DNA of 64,000 bases from Accumulibacter jenkinsii (GCA_036625225.1 JAZKUF010000003.1:496001-560000); one strand, 5' to 3'; positions 39,858 to 49,014 are shown, numbered from the stretch's first letter. Notes: generated by a model from the sequence alone, not told the origin. Translations and numbers: made by a program.

Positions 39858-42800
39858 GGATCGATCAGCTCGATCTCAAGGCCTACGGCCACTTTACCGG
39901 CCAGCGCCTGGATTTTCGCGGCCAGGCCGGGCTGCACATCGTCTGTGGCGCCAACGAAGCCGGCAAGACGACGCTCTGGCGGGCGATCAACGGCGCCCTG
40001 TTCGGCGTCCCCGAGCAGACCCGCGACGGCCACCTGCACGGCAATCCGCAGCTGCGCGTCGGCCTCGTCCTGAGGTCGGCCGCCGGTGAGCAGCTGGCGC
40101 TCATGCGCCGCAAGGGGCGCGTCAATACGCTGCTCGGCTACGATCCCCAGAGCGGCGACGAACTTCCCGGGGCGGTTTCCGAGGATCGCCTGCGCGAATG
40201 GCTGGGCGGTCTCGGCCAGAGCCTCTTCCTCGCCATGTTCAGTCTCGACCACGATGCTCTCGTGCGCGGCGGCGAGGCGCTGGTGCAGGGCCGGGGTGAG
40301 GCCGGCGAAAGTCTCTTCGAAGCCGGCGCCGGTCTGTCGTCGATCCGGGCGCTGCGCAGCCGGCTCGATCGCGAAGCGGAAGCCCTGTTCCGGCCGCGCG
40401 CCTCGACCAGCGTCATCTACCGCAGCCTGGCCGAGTACGAGGAGGCGCGCAAGAGCGCCCGCCAGGCCATCGTGCGACCGGCTGAATGGAGCACGCGGCG
40501 CACGGCCATGGCGACCGCGGCACGCGACTACGACGCGGCGCGTACCCTGCAGGCGCGCCTGCAGAAGGAATCGCGCCGACTCGAACGGCTGGCGGCGACC
40601 CTGCCGGACATCGCCGCGCGCGAACTGGCGCTGGCCAGGCAAGCCGAGCTCGCGAGCGTGCCGCTGTTGCCGCCGTCGGCAGCGGCCGAGCGGATTGCCG
40701 CGGTGACCCGGCGAACGCAGGCCATCGCCGCCGAGAACAACGCCGCGCGCCGCCTCGACCAGCACCAGGGAGAGCTCGACGCCATCGCGGTCAGCGAAGA
40801 AGTGCTGGCCGACGCCGAAGCGATCGAAGCGCTGCACCATTCGACGCCGGCCACCCGTGATGCCGCCTTGCAGGCGGCGAAAGCCGAGGCGGCGATGGCC
40901 CTCGCGCAGAGCGTCTTCGATGAGCTCGTCCGGCAGATCGCCAGCGCCTCGTCAGCCCCCGATGCGCCGCTGCCGGCAGCGGACGCGGCCGATTTTCCCT
41001 TGGCCGACCCGCTGCAACTGATCCCCGATCCGACCCGGGTGGCGCGCATCCGGGGACTGATCACTGCCGGTGCGACGCTCAAGGCCGCGCAACAGGCGGC
41101 GACCCGGGCGCTCGCCGAGCGGAGCGCCGCGGTCGAGCAGATCGACGCTGCCCTTCTCGCCCTCGGCGACGAAGAGGGGTCGATCGACCTCGGCGCCTAT
41201 CTCGATTCGATCGCCGACCTCGGTGATCCACAAACCCGTGCCCAGCAACTCGAAGACGAGGTGAAGACGATCGCCGCCCGTCTCGATGCCGAAGCGGGCA
41301 AGCTCGGGATGCCGTCGGTCGCGGCGCTGGAGAGGGCACGAATCCCGTTCGAGGCCGAACTGACCGCTGCCCGCAGCGAACATGAAGAGAGGGTCCGCCG
41401 CCTGCGCTCGATCCGCCAGGCGACGGAAAGGATCGAGAACGATCTCGCCACCCTGCAGGGAGAGATCAAGGGTCTCGCGGTGCGCGGCGAAGTGCCGACC
41501 CGGGAAGCGGTCATCGCCCTGCGCGAGGAGCGCGATCGCCTCTGGCTCGGCATTCGCCGCCATTACCTGCCGTCACCCGGCGACTCGCCGCCGCCGCCGC
41601 CCGGCGCTGACTCCTTTGAGCTCGCCGTCGGCAAGGCTGATCAGGCCGCCGACAGTCTCTTCATGGACGCCGAAAAAGCCACCCGCTATGCCGAGTACCG
41701 GGTGCGCGAAGCGCAGATGCTGAGCACCCTGGCGCTCGAACAGGGGCGGGCGGCAGCGACGAGTGATGAGTTGCAGGCCATCGAGCAGCGCTGGGCCGAT
41801 CGCCTGGCGGCCAATGGCCTGCCGGCGCTGAGCATCACCGAGGCTGCTCCGTGGATCGCCCGGCGAGAGATCGTCCTGCAGCGCTTCGAAGCCTGCGAAC
41901 GCGAGCGGCACGAGGCCGCACTGCAGCGCGCGCACGCGGCCGAAATCCGTCGCCGGATCGGTGACGTCCTGACCGCGCTGAAGATGCCGCCGCCGGCCGC
42001 CGGCGAGCGCCTCTCGGAAATCCTTTCCCGGGCGCGTGCCATCGCCCGGCGCAACGCCGACGTGCTCACCGAACGTCAGCTGCAGAAGAGCAGTCGCCTG
42101 ACCGCCGAGGCGGCGCTGCGGCGGGCGAGGGCGGCGGCGGAGAAGTGTGATCAGGCGCTGCTCGAATGGGACCACCAGTGGCGCGACGCGATGGCCGCCC
42201 TGCGGCTCGAACCTGCGGCGAGCGAGCAGGAGGCGACCGCGCGCCTCGAACAGTTCACCCGGCTCGCCCAGGCGCATGCCGCGCTGGCGCGCGGCAGAGC
42301 CGAGCAGGCGGGGGCGCGGGCACAGATCGACGATTACGAGGCCCGTCTCGGGCAGGTCTGGGCGAGGGTGTGGAAAATGCCGCTGGCCGACGAGGGTCGC
42401 TCCGCCGACACCGTCGTCGGCGAGCTCTACCGGCTGCTGGTCGAGATGCGCTCGCAGCAGGAGAAACGCAGTACGCTGCGCCAGCAGATCGCCGACGACC
42501 GGCAGGCGCTGGCTGACGCCCGTCAGGCGAGGGCCGACGCCAGTCTGGTGATCGACCATCTGCTGCAGCGTGCCGCCTGCAGCGAGCTCGAAAAGCTTGA
42601 ACTGGTCGAAGGGCAGAGCGCCCGGCGGCAGGCGTTGGCGAGCGAAATACACGCCATCGAGGCGCGTCTCGTCCAGTCCGCCGGCCTGCCGCTGGTCGAT
42701 GCCCTGCAGCAGGCGGCAGGACAGGATCCCGATGCCGTCGCCGACGCCCTCGACCGGCTGTCGCGGGAGCAGGAGGAATGCGGCGCCAGCGTTCAGGAGT

Positions 42801-43396
42801 GTCATGCAGTCCTGATCGCCGCCAAGGCCGCTTTCGAGCAGAGCGATGGTTCGGCGGCGGCCGCCGAGGCGCAGCAGAAAATGGCCCAGCAGGCGGCGCG
42901 AATCGCCGAGCTCGGTGCCGATTACGCCGCGGCAAGGATCGCCTCGGCGGTGCTCGCCCGGGTCGTCGACAGCTATCAGAAGCGCAACCAGGGGCCGCTC
43001 GTCGAACGCGCGGCGAAGTGCTTTGCCGGCGTCACCAGCGGCCGTTTCTCGGGCATCGCGATCGATTACGATGAGGAAAAACAGATCCTCGTCGCCGTCC
43101 GCGCGGACGGCAAACGGCTGACCATGGACCAGCTCAGCACGGGCCGCCGCGATCAACTCTTCCTCGCCCTGCGCCTGGCGGCCATCGAAGGTCACGTCGA
43201 CACCAGCGAACCCTTGCCGGTGATTGTCGATGATCTCCTGATCCAGTTCGACGACCAGGCGGCCGCAGCGACCTTCAGGGTCCTCGCCGACCTGGCGCGG
43301 CGCACGCAGATCCTCTTTCTGACGCACCACGAGCACCTGCTGGAAGTCGCCAATGCCGCGATCGGCGCCGACACTTATCGGACGCATCGGATTTGA
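39854..43396 (+). CDS. SMC-like AAA ATPase, YhaN family
   Basis: This large ATPase of 1180 residues is the likely partner of the preceding phosphoesterase. The N-terminal half-site is MRIDQLDLKAYGHFTGQRLD, followed by Walker A CGANEAGKTTLWRAI. Two long coiled-coil arms (about 200-560 and 600-1000) are separated by a less helical middle. The C-terminal lobe carries LSTGRRDQLFLALRLAAIEG (signature) and VIVDDLLIQFDD (Walker B), then LFLTHHEHLLEVA. There is no obvious CxxC zinc hook, as in YhaN and unlike SbcC. The start is GTG overlapping the upstream stop; the frame upstream lies inside the nuclease gene. Confidence 0.9.
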   Translation: MRIDQLDLKAYGHFTGQRLDFRGQAGLHIVCGANEAGKTTLWRAINGALFGVPEQTRDGHLHGNPQLRVGLVLRSAAGEQLALMRRKGRVNTLLGYDPQSGDELPGAVSEDRLREWLGGLGQSLFLAMFSLDHDALVRGGEALVQGRGEAGESLFEAGAGLSSIRALRSRLDREAEALFRPRASTSVIYRSLAEYEEARKSARQAIVRPAEWSTRRTAMATAARDYDAARTLQARLQKESRRLERLAATLPDIAARELALARQAELASVPLLPPSAAAERIAAVTRRTQAIAAENNAARRLDQHQGELDAIAVSEEVLADAEAIEALHHSTPATRDAALQAAKAEAAMALAQSVFDELVRQIASASSAPDAPLPAADAADFPLADPLQLIPDPTRVARIRGLITAGATLKAAQQAATRALAERSAAVEQIDAALLALGDEEGSIDLGAYLDSIADLGDPQTRAQQLEDEVKTIAARLDAEAGKLGMPSVAALERARIPFEAELTAARSEHEERVRRLRSIRQATERIENDLATLQGEIKGLAVRGEVPTREAVIALREERDRLWLGIRRHYLPSPGDSPPPPPGADSFELAVGKADQAADSLFMDAEKATRYAEYRVREAQMLSTLALEQGRAAATSDELQAIEQRWADRLAANGLPALSITEAAPWIARREIVLQRFEACERERHEAALQRAHAAEIRRRIGDVLTALKMPPPAAGERLSEILSRARAIARRNADVLTERQLQKSSRLTAEAALRRARAAAEKCDQALLEWDHQWRDAMAALRLEPAASEQEATARLEQFTRLAQAHAALARGRAEQAGARAQIDDYEARLGQVWARVWKMPLADEGRSADTVVGELYRLLVEMRSQQEKRSTLRQQIADDRQALADARQARADASLVIDHLLQRAACSELEKLELVEGQSARRQALASEIHAIEARLVQSAGLPLVDALQQAAGQDPDAVADALDRLSREQEECGASVQECHAVLIAAKAAFEQSDGSAAAAEAQQKMAQQAARIAELGADYAAARIASAVLARVVDSYQKRNQGPLVERAAKCFAGVTSGRFSGIAIDYDEEKQILVAVRADGKRLTMDQLSTGRRDQLFLALRLAAIEGHVDTSEPLPVIVDDLLIQFDDQAAAATFRVLADLARRTQILFLTHHEHLLEVANAAIGADTYRTHRI

Positions 43397-43462
43397 GGGC
43401 AAGGTCGGGTCGGCCAAAGCCGATCGATGGCCGCTCCGCCTGGGCCAGGCGCCGCGCCGGAT

Positions 43463-44971
43463 TCAGGCCTCTTGCCATCTGCTGCCCTGGCGGACGGCCA
43501 GGGCGTAGATCAGCACACTGCGGATTCCCCGCCGATCGGCTGTCCGGCTGCCGCCGCGGGGAATCGCGCCGGCATCGTTGCGCAGGTCGTTCTCGCTGCT
43601 CCGACGCAGGAAGACGCGGCTGTCCACGCCCTGCTGCCCGGCCAGCCGCCGTCCGATGCGCCGCGCATCGCGCTGGATCCTGCCCAGCAGATGCTCGTCG
43701 CCCTCGTCGGGGATGTGCACGATGCAATAGACGTTCTCGCTGCCGGGGGTCGCTTGCTCCATCTCGTACAGGCCGAGACGGTAATCGTAATCGCTGCCGA
43801 GTTCCTGCGAAATCACCTCGAGGACTTCCGGACACCTTTCCTGGCAGAGGTGGCCGACGAAAATGCCGCGGACCTGCCCCGAGGGCATGCCGAGCCGGCG
43901 ATTGAGCTGCCGCAACCAGGGCACCAGCCGCCACGGCCGCAGGATCAACAGGCCATAGAGTGCAAAAACGCCGAGAAACAGCCAGAACATCACATATTCC
44001 GGGACGCCGAGCAGCAGACCGCCGATGCCGACCAGGGCAAAGACCCCCTGCATGAAAGCGGCAAAGACGACGACGTCGCAGACGCGGAAGCCGGCGCGGA
44101 CGAACAGATGGTGCAGATGGTGGCGGTCAGGGCGAAACGGCGACTTGCCGAGCCACAGCCGACGCAGCATGATGCCCACCGTATCCATCAGCGGCAGCGC
44201 GAACAGCCAGAGGGCGGTGACCGGGGTCATCACAGCCTGCTCCCCTTGCGACAGGCCAATGAGCAGCCAGGCAAAGAGGAAACCGAGCAGGGTGCTGCCG
44301 TTGTCACCGAGAAAGACCCGCGCCCGCGGGTGGCCGGGATAACGCAGGTTGAAATGGAGGAAGCCGACCAGCCCGCCGATCAGCGCCACGATCAGAAAGA
44401 CCGTGAGGTCGCTGCCGCCGTTGCCGCCGTAATGCGCGATGAAGGCGGTAAACGCGAGGCTCGCGAGGCTCACCGATCCCGACAGACCGTCGATGCCGTC
44501 GATCATGTTGACGGCATTGATCAGGCCGATCGTGGCGAAGACGGTCATTGGCACGGCGAGCCAGCCGAGGTCGACGATCCGTCCCGGCAACAGCTCGCCC
44601 AGCGAGCCGAGTTCGACGCCGCCGACAAAAACCATCCAGAGCGCCACCAGCGCCTGAATCAACAGGCGCTGCCTGAAGTCCAGGTTGCGCACGTCGTCCG
44701 CGAGGCCGCTCAGGAAGATGGCCAGCGCAGCGACGACGAGTGCCCTCAGGGTTCCGACAAAAGCGCCCGAAAAAGCCCACTCGGCCAGCCCGAAGGCGGC
44801 CAGCAGAACGACCATGAGGCCCGTGCCGCCGACAAACGGCGTCGCCATCTCGTGCCTCTTGTGCTCGCCGGGACGATCCAGGATCCCGATCGAGCGGGCG
44901 AGCCACATGCTCAGGCGGATGGTCGCGAGCGAAAGCGCCGCGCAACCGAAAAACAGCAGAACCAGATCCAT
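43463..44971 (-). CDS. WecA/MraY-type polyprenyl-phosphate sugar-1-phosphate transferase with long C-terminal extension
   Basis: This integral membrane enzyme of 502 residues transfers a sugar-1-phosphate, probably GlcNAc-1-phosphate, to undecaprenyl phosphate, starting a surface polysaccharide. Around ten helices contain the catalytic motifs NMIDGIDGLSG, VFLGDNGSTLLGFLFAW and LGKSPFRPDRHHLHHLF. The first 355 residues correspond to the normal family length. Beyond that lies a soluble region of about 145 residues (GIFVGHLCQERCPEVLEVI, then NVYCIVHIPDEGDEHLL) that I do not recognise. The ATG is preferred to a GTG two codons upstream because GGAGAG lies just before it. A sigma-54-type promoter match is present about 130 bases upstream. 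Confidence 0.88.
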   Translation of the reverse strand: MDLVLLFFGCAALSLATIRLSMWLARSIGILDRPGEHKRHEMATPFVGGTGLMVVLLAAFGLAEWAFSGAFVGTLRALVVAALAIFLSGLADDVRNLDFRQRLLIQALVALWMVFVGGVELGSLGELLPGRIVDLGWLAVPMTVFATIGLINAVNMIDGIDGLSGSVSLASLAFTAFIAHYGGNGGSDLTVFLIVALIGGLVGFLHFNLRYPGHPRARVFLGDNGSTLLGFLFAWLLIGLSQGEQAVMTPVTALWLFALPLMDTVGIMLRRLWLGKSPFRPDRHHLHHLFVRAGFRVCDVVVFAAFMQGVFALVGIGGLLLGVPEYVMFWLFLGVFALYGLLILRPWRLVPWLRQLNRRLGMPSGQVRGIFVGHLCQERCPEVLEVISQELGSDYDYRLGLYEMEQATPGSENVYCIVHIPDEGDEHLLGRIQRDARRIGRRLAGQQGVDSRVFLRRSSENDLRNDAGAIPRGGSRTADRRGIRSVLIYALAVRQGSRWQEA

Positions 44972-45101
44972 GGCCACTCTCCATTGGTTCTCCCGGAGTC
45001 AGACGGCGAGCCTGCGCGCCGCCCCTTTCCGTGGCGACCACTCCGATCTGACGGAAGCGGCACCGAGAATGTCCAGAAGTGATTCAAATCATTACTTTAA
45101 A

Positions 45102-45117
45102 AGCAATTTATGTTCCA
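45102..45117 (-). promoter_or_regulatory. candidate sigma-54 promoter for the WecA-type gene
   Basis: On the minus strand the sequence is TGGAACATAAATTGCT, which matches the consensus TGGCACRNNNNTTGCW at every defined position except C4. The GG and GC doublets are exactly 10 bases apart. The expected transcription start near 45091 gives a leader of about 120 bases before the ATG at 44971. It lies in a locally AT-rich patch of a GC-rich region. Confidence 0.6.
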
Positions 45118-45428
45118 GTGACGGGGCAGGGAGGCATCGGTCCCGGAAAAACAGGCGCTTATGAACCGCCGTTACCCCCGCCTGCAAGCGCTCAGGCGGC
45201 GCCCGGTCGCGCGCTGTAAAGAAAGTCGACAGGGCGCCGTCGCGGGTCAGGCCGGCTGATCTGCGGCAGCCGGGGAAACCCAGCCCAGCGGTAAAGCGCC
45301 GACAGCAGGCAAGCTGGGCAGGCCGCATGATGGTAAGCTATTGCGGCGTAGTGGCTGCGGTCGGTAACTGGCGCCGCGCCGAACGGGTTTTCAGCGTAAT
45401 CAGGAACGGAAGGTTCGAGACGAAGGCG
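45118..45428. other. divergent intergenic region, upstream side
   Basis: This stretch between the sigma-54 candidate and the IclR gene contains no gene I can support. It should hold the IclR promoter and any enhancer site for the sigma-54 promoter, but I could not identify either by eye. Confidence 0.4.
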
Positions 45429-46208
45429 ATGGCCGAACAACAGTCGGAAAAGGGGTCCATCCAGGTCATCGAGCGCATGATGTCCTTGCTCGACGTGCTG
45501 GCCGGCGTCGAGGAACCGGTCAGTCTCAAGATCCTCGCCCAGAGTACCGGTCTGCATCCCTCGACGGCGCACCGCATCCTGGCGGCGATGGCCGGTGTCG
45601 CCGTCGTTGAGCGGCATGATGCCGGAACTTACGCGCTTGGCATCCGTCTGCTCGAACTTGGCAACCTCGTCAAGTCGCGGATCAGGATCCGTCAGGTGGC
45701 GCTCCCTTACATGCAGCAACTGCATGAATTGCTTGGCGAGGCCGTCAATCTCGGCATTCGCCACGACGACGAGATCATCTATGCCGAGCGAACCTCGAGC
45801 GGCCGCTCGCTGCTGCGGGTGGTGTACCTGGTGGGTGGCCGGGCGCCCTTGCACCTGACGTCGGTGGGCAAGCTTTTCCTGGCGGCCGACAGGCCAGCCG
45901 ATGTCCGTGCCTATGCCCGGCGCACCGGTCTGCCGGGCAAGACGCCGCATTCGCTGACCCGTCTCGAGGCACTGGAAAAGGAGCTCGACCGCATCCGCCG
46001 GCACGAATGCGCCTACGACAACGAGGAGGCCGAGATCGGTCTGCGCTGCATTGCCGCGCCGATTCGCGACGACGAAGGGCAACTGGTCGCCGGGCTATCG
46101 GTCTCGGCGCCGGCCGACCGCCATGATCCCGACTGGTCGACGCCGATCAAGGCGACCGCCAACCAGATCTCGCAGGTACTGGGCTATCGCCGGCCGCTAC
46201 ACCCCTGA
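45429..46208 (+). CDS. IclR family transcriptional regulator
   Basis: This DNA-binding regulator has 259 residues. The N-terminal winged helix (SIQVIERMMSLLDVLAG, then SLKILAQSTGLHPSTAHRIL) is followed by the IclR effector-binding domain from about residue 85 (VALPYMQQLHELLGEAVNLG) to the end, with SVGKLFLAA and LRCIAAPIRDDEGQLVAGLS as family landmarks. The start MAEQQSEKG is chosen because it precedes the helix-turn-helix by the usual short leader; the open frame continues upstream with unnatural composition. Its target is unknown. No catabolic genes are adjacent, so regulation of the divergent polysaccharide gene or of itself is possible but unproven. Confidence 0.88.
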   Translation: MAEQQSEKGSIQVIERMMSLLDVLAGVEEPVSLKILAQSTGLHPSTAHRILAAMAGVAVVERHDAGTYALGIRLLELGNLVKSRIRIRQVALPYMQQLHELLGEAVNLGIRHDDEIIYAERTSSGRSLLRVVYLVGGRAPLHLTSVGKLFLAADRPADVRAYARRTGLPGKTPHSLTRLEALEKELDRIRRHECAYDNEEAEIGLRCIAAPIRDDEGQLVAGLSVSAPADRHDPDWSTPIKATANQISQVLGYRRPLHP

Positions 46209-46321
46209 GCTCGACGCAGGTCGGCCAGCGCCGCCGCCCGAGCCGCCTATACTGATCTCTGCCGGAGGTCGCCGCCAGGCGCCCGCTGACCGGCAATTTC
46301 CATTTTTTCAGGAGGAATGCC

Positions 46322-46747
46322 ATGCACAAGCTGATTACCCTGTTGGTTGCGCTGCTGATGGTCTCGCTGAATGCCTTTGCCGCAGTCAACGTCAATACCG
46401 CCAGCGAAGCGGAACTGCAGACACTGGCCGGGATCGGTCCGGCCAAGGCCAAGGCGATCATCGACTACCGGGACAAGAACGGCGCTTTCAAGGCGGTGGA
46501 TGATCTCACCAAGGTTCCCGGCATCGGCGCCGGCGTCCTGAGCAAGATCAGGAGCGAGGTGACGCTGACCGGATCGACGACGCCCGCGGCGCCAGCGAAC
46601 AAGATGGCAACGCCTGCTGCCGCACCGGCGAACAAGATGGCAACACCTGCCCCCGCACCGGCGAACAAGATGGCGATGCCGGTCGTCAGCGAGCCGGCGA
46701 AGCCCGCCATGCCGGCTCCCCCCGCTGCGCCGGCGACCCCCAGGTAA
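46322..46747 (+). CDS. ComEA-like helix-hairpin-helix protein, exported
   Basis: This 141-residue protein has a signal peptide (MHKLITLLVALLMVSLNAFA, cut before AVNVN) and a double helix-hairpin-helix domain VNVNTASEAELQTLAGIGPA to about residue 80, typical of ComEA DNA-binding proteins. A low-complexity tail contains three copies of PANKMATP-type sequence and a Pro/Ala-rich end. In other bacteria ComEA binds incoming DNA in the periplasm during transformation; whether this organism is competent is unknown. A strong CAGGAGGAATGCC ribosome binding region precedes the ATG. TATACT at 46248-46253 is a possible -10. No other competence gene is nearby. Confidence 0.88.
   Translation: MHKLITLLVALLMVSLNAFAAVNVNTASEAELQTLAGIGPAKAKAIIDYRDKNGAFKAVDDLTKVPGIGAGVLSKIRSEVTLTGSTTPAAPANKMATPAAAPANKMATPAPAPANKMAMPVVSEPAKPAMPAPPAAPATPR
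46592..46681 (+). repeat. 33-base tandem repeats in the ComEA-like tail
   Basis: Two full 33-base units and a partial third encode PANKMATPAAA, PANKMATPAPA and PANKMAMP. The units differ at only a few bases, showing recent expansion within the coding sequence. Confidence 0.85.
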
Positions 46748-46982
46748 GTTTTACCGCCCGCGGCGCCGGCCGCAGCCGAGCCGGTGCACCGCGAGGACGC
46801 CGGCGCCGCCAAAGAATGACCGCTCTTCCTGGCCACCGGGATCTGCCAGCGACGTCAGCCCCCTGCCGGAGAGGGTGCCGTTTCCCGTCGAAGATCCCGG
46901 GGCGCTTCGCTTTGCGGCGCTTTGCCGCCATCCGGTGGGCGATGCTTGATACACTCCACGCCTGCGTCAACCAGCCGATCCC

Positions 46983-47846
46983 ATGCGCCCCGTTCCCTCA
47001 TTGCTGCCCGTCCTCTTCGTCTTCCTCTGGAGCACCGGTTTCGTCGGCGCCAAGTTCGGCCTGCCGTATGCCGAACCGCTGACCTTTCTGCTCGTCCGCT
47101 ACCTTCTCGTCATCGCGCTGATGACGCCGCTGGCGCTGGCGACGCGCGCCCCCTGGCCGGCCGACGCGCGCCAGGTGGCGCATATCGGCATTGCCGGATT
47201 GCTGGTGCACGCGCTCTACCTCGGTGGCGTGTTCATGGCCATCAAGGCGGGCCTGCCGGCCGGCGTGACGGCGCTGGTGGTCGGCATGCAACCGCTGCTG
47301 ACCGCCTGTGGCGCCGGTTTTCTGCTCGGCGAGCGGGTTTCGCCGCGGCAGTGGCTGGGACTGTTGCTGGGTTTTGCCGGCGTGGCGCTGGTTGTCGCCC
47401 ACAAACTCGGCGACCTGCCGCTGGCCGCCATGCTGCTGCCGGCCTTTGCGGCGCTGCTGGGGATCACGCTCGGCACCCTCTACCAGAAGCGTTTCTGCCC
47501 GCACTTCGATCTGCGCAGCGGTTCGGTGATCCAGTTCGTGCCGACCGCGATGGTCACCGCCCTGGTCGCCTGGCACAGCGAAAGCATGCGCATCGACTGG
47601 ACGCCGCAGTTCGCCTTTGCCCTCATGTGGCTGGTGCTGGTACTCTCGGTCGGCGCCATCAGTCTGCTCAACGTGCTGATCCGCAGTGGCAGTGCGGTCA
47701 AGGTTGCCAGCCTCTTCTACCTCACGCCGCCGAGTACTGCCGTGATCGCCTGGCTGGTTTTCGGCGAAACCCTCGGCAGCCTGGCGCTGGCCGGGATGGC
47801 GCTGGCGGTGGGCGGGGTTTACCTGGCCCGGGCGCCAGGCCGATGA
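46983..47846 (+). CDS. EamA/DMT-type transporter
   Basis: This 287-residue integral membrane protein has about ten helices and two EamA repeats. The first helix reads LLPVLFVFLWSTGFVGAKFG and is followed by EPLTFLLVRYLLVIALMTPL. GVTALVVGMQPLLTACGAGF and VSRGE-type loops fit the family. The second repeat includes SLFYLTPPSTAVIAWLVFGE. The substrate is unknown. Its stop overlaps the ruvC start (ATGA), so it probably shares the ruv transcript. It is distinct in sequence from the EamA protein at 13724. Confidence 0.9.
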   Translation: MRPVPSLLPVLFVFLWSTGFVGAKFGLPYAEPLTFLLVRYLLVIALMTPLALATRAPWPADARQVAHIGIAGLLVHALYLGGVFMAIKAGLPAGVTALVVGMQPLLTACGAGFLLGERVSPRQWLGLLLGFAGVALVVAHKLGDLPLAAMLLPAFAALLGITLGTLYQKRFCPHFDLRSGSVIQFVPTAMVTALVAWHSESMRIDWTPQFAFALMWLVLVLSVGAISLLNVLIRSGSAVKVASLFYLTPPSTAVIAWLVFGETLGSLALAGMALAVGGVYLARAPGR

Positions 47847-48421
47847 ACGCCACCGTCCAGCCCGTGCTGCGCATCCTCGGCATCGATCCGGGCCTGCGCG
47901 TCACCGGTTTCGGCTGCATCGAAAAAACCGGCAACCGTTTGCAGTACATCGCCAGTGGCTGCATTCGCACCGACCCGGCGGACTCGCTGCCGGCTCGCCT
48001 GGGAACCATCTTCGCCGGCCTGCGCGAACTGGTCGTCCGGCTGCGACCGGATCAGGCGGCGGTCGAGATCGTTTTTGTCAATGTCAATCCCCGGTCGACG
48101 CTGCTGCTCGGTCAGGCGCGCGGGGCGGCGATCACCGCGCTGGTCGCCTGCGACATCGAGGTCGCCGAGTACACCGCGCTGCAGGTCAAGCAGGCGGTGG
48201 TCGGCAACGGCCACGCCGACAAGGTGCAGGTACAGCACATGGTGCGCCAGCTGTTATGCTTGTCGGCCAACCCGCGCGCCGACGCCGCCGACGCGCTGGC
48301 CTGTGCGATCGCGCACGCGCACGGCGGGCAGGGTTTCGGGCGCCTGGCGAGTAGCGGTCTGCGCGTTCGCAAGGGCAGACTGATGGTCGGCAAGGGTGGC
48401 GAAAAGGCCGTGGGCGAATGA
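47843..48421 (+). CDS. ruvC: Holliday junction endonuclease RuvC
   Basis: RuvC resolves Holliday junctions with RuvAB. The protein has 192 residues from the ATG that overlaps the upstream stop. Catalytic residues are visible: the first aspartate in RILGIDPGLRVTGFG, the glutamate in AVEIVFVNVNPRSTLLLGQA, and the last two aspartates in ADAADALACAIAHAH. The C-terminal tail is basic and about 25 residues longer than the core. ruvA follows after 10 bases, giving the usual ruvC-ruvA order. Confidence 0.96.
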   Translation: MNATVQPVLRILGIDPGLRVTGFGCIEKTGNRLQYIASGCIRTDPADSLPARLGTIFAGLRELVVRLRPDQAAVEIVFVNVNPRSTLLLGQARGAAITALVACDIEVAEYTALQVKQAVVGNGHADKVQVQHMVRQLLCLSANPRADAADALACAIAHAHGGQGFGRLASSGLRVRKGRLMVGKGGEKAVGE

Positions 48422-48431
48422 GGAATGGACG

Positions 48432-49007
48432 ATGATCAGCCGATTGACCGGGATCCTGCTGGAAAAGAATCCGCCGCAGGTGGTGGTCGATGTTCAGGGC
48501 GTCGGTTATGAACTCGACGTACCGATGAGTACCTTCTACAGCCTGCCGGGAAACGGTGAAAAGATCAGCCTGCTGACCTATCTCGCGGTGCGCGAGGACG
48601 GGCACTTTCTTTACGGTTTCGCCAGCGAAGCCGAGCGACAGGCGTTTCGCCTCCTGCTGAAAATCTCGGGAATCGGCGCCCGCCTCGCGCTCTCGGTGCT
48701 TTCCGGCCTGTCGGTGAGCGACCTCGCGCAGGTCGTGGCCCGGCAGGAAGTCGGCCGCCTGACGCGAGTGCCGGGGATCGGCACCAAGACCGCCGAACGT
48801 CTGCTGCTCGAACTCAAGGGCAAGCTCGCCGAGCCGCTGCCGGCCAGCGTCGCCGCCGTCGACGGGGTCCACGATGACATCCTCAATGCCTTGCTGGCGC
48901 TGGGTTACAATGACCGCGAAGCGGGCGCAGCGATGAAACAGCTGCCGCTCGACACCACCACCTCGGACGGCATTCGGCAGGCGCTCAAGCTGCTGTCAAG
49001 GGTCTGA
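48432..49007 (+). CDS. ruvA: Holliday junction DNA helicase subunit RuvA
   Basis: RuvA binds the four-way junction and loads RuvB. The 191-residue protein begins MISRLTGILLEKNPPQVVVD, the OB-fold domain. Helix-hairpin-helix motifs follow in LLLKISGIGARLALSVLSG and VGRLTRVPGIGTKTAERLL, and the C-terminal domain that contacts RuvB is at about 145-191 (DDILNALLALGYNDREAGAA). The ATG start, with AGGA upstream, is preferred over an in-frame start 12 codons earlier inside ruvC. Confidence 0.96.
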   Translation: MISRLTGILLEKNPPQVVVDVQGVGYELDVPMSTFYSLPGNGEKISLLTYLAVREDGHFLYGFASEAERQAFRLLLKISGIGARLALSVLSGLSVSDLAQVVARQEVGRLTRVPGIGTKTAERLLLELKGKLAEPLPASVAAVDGVHDDILNALLALGYNDREAGAAMKQLPLDTTTSDGIRQALKLLSRV

Positions 49008-49014
49008 ATCGGCA

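Noticed and set aside
45092..45328. Minus-strand frame of 78 codons in the wecA-iclR gap
   Set aside because: Composition is unnatural, it lacks a ribosome binding site and it covers the sigma-54 promoter match.
45327..45345. TGGTAAGCTATTGCGG as a second sigma-54 promoter for the IclR gene
   Set aside because: The GG and GC doublets are 9 bases apart instead of 10, and position matches are poor.
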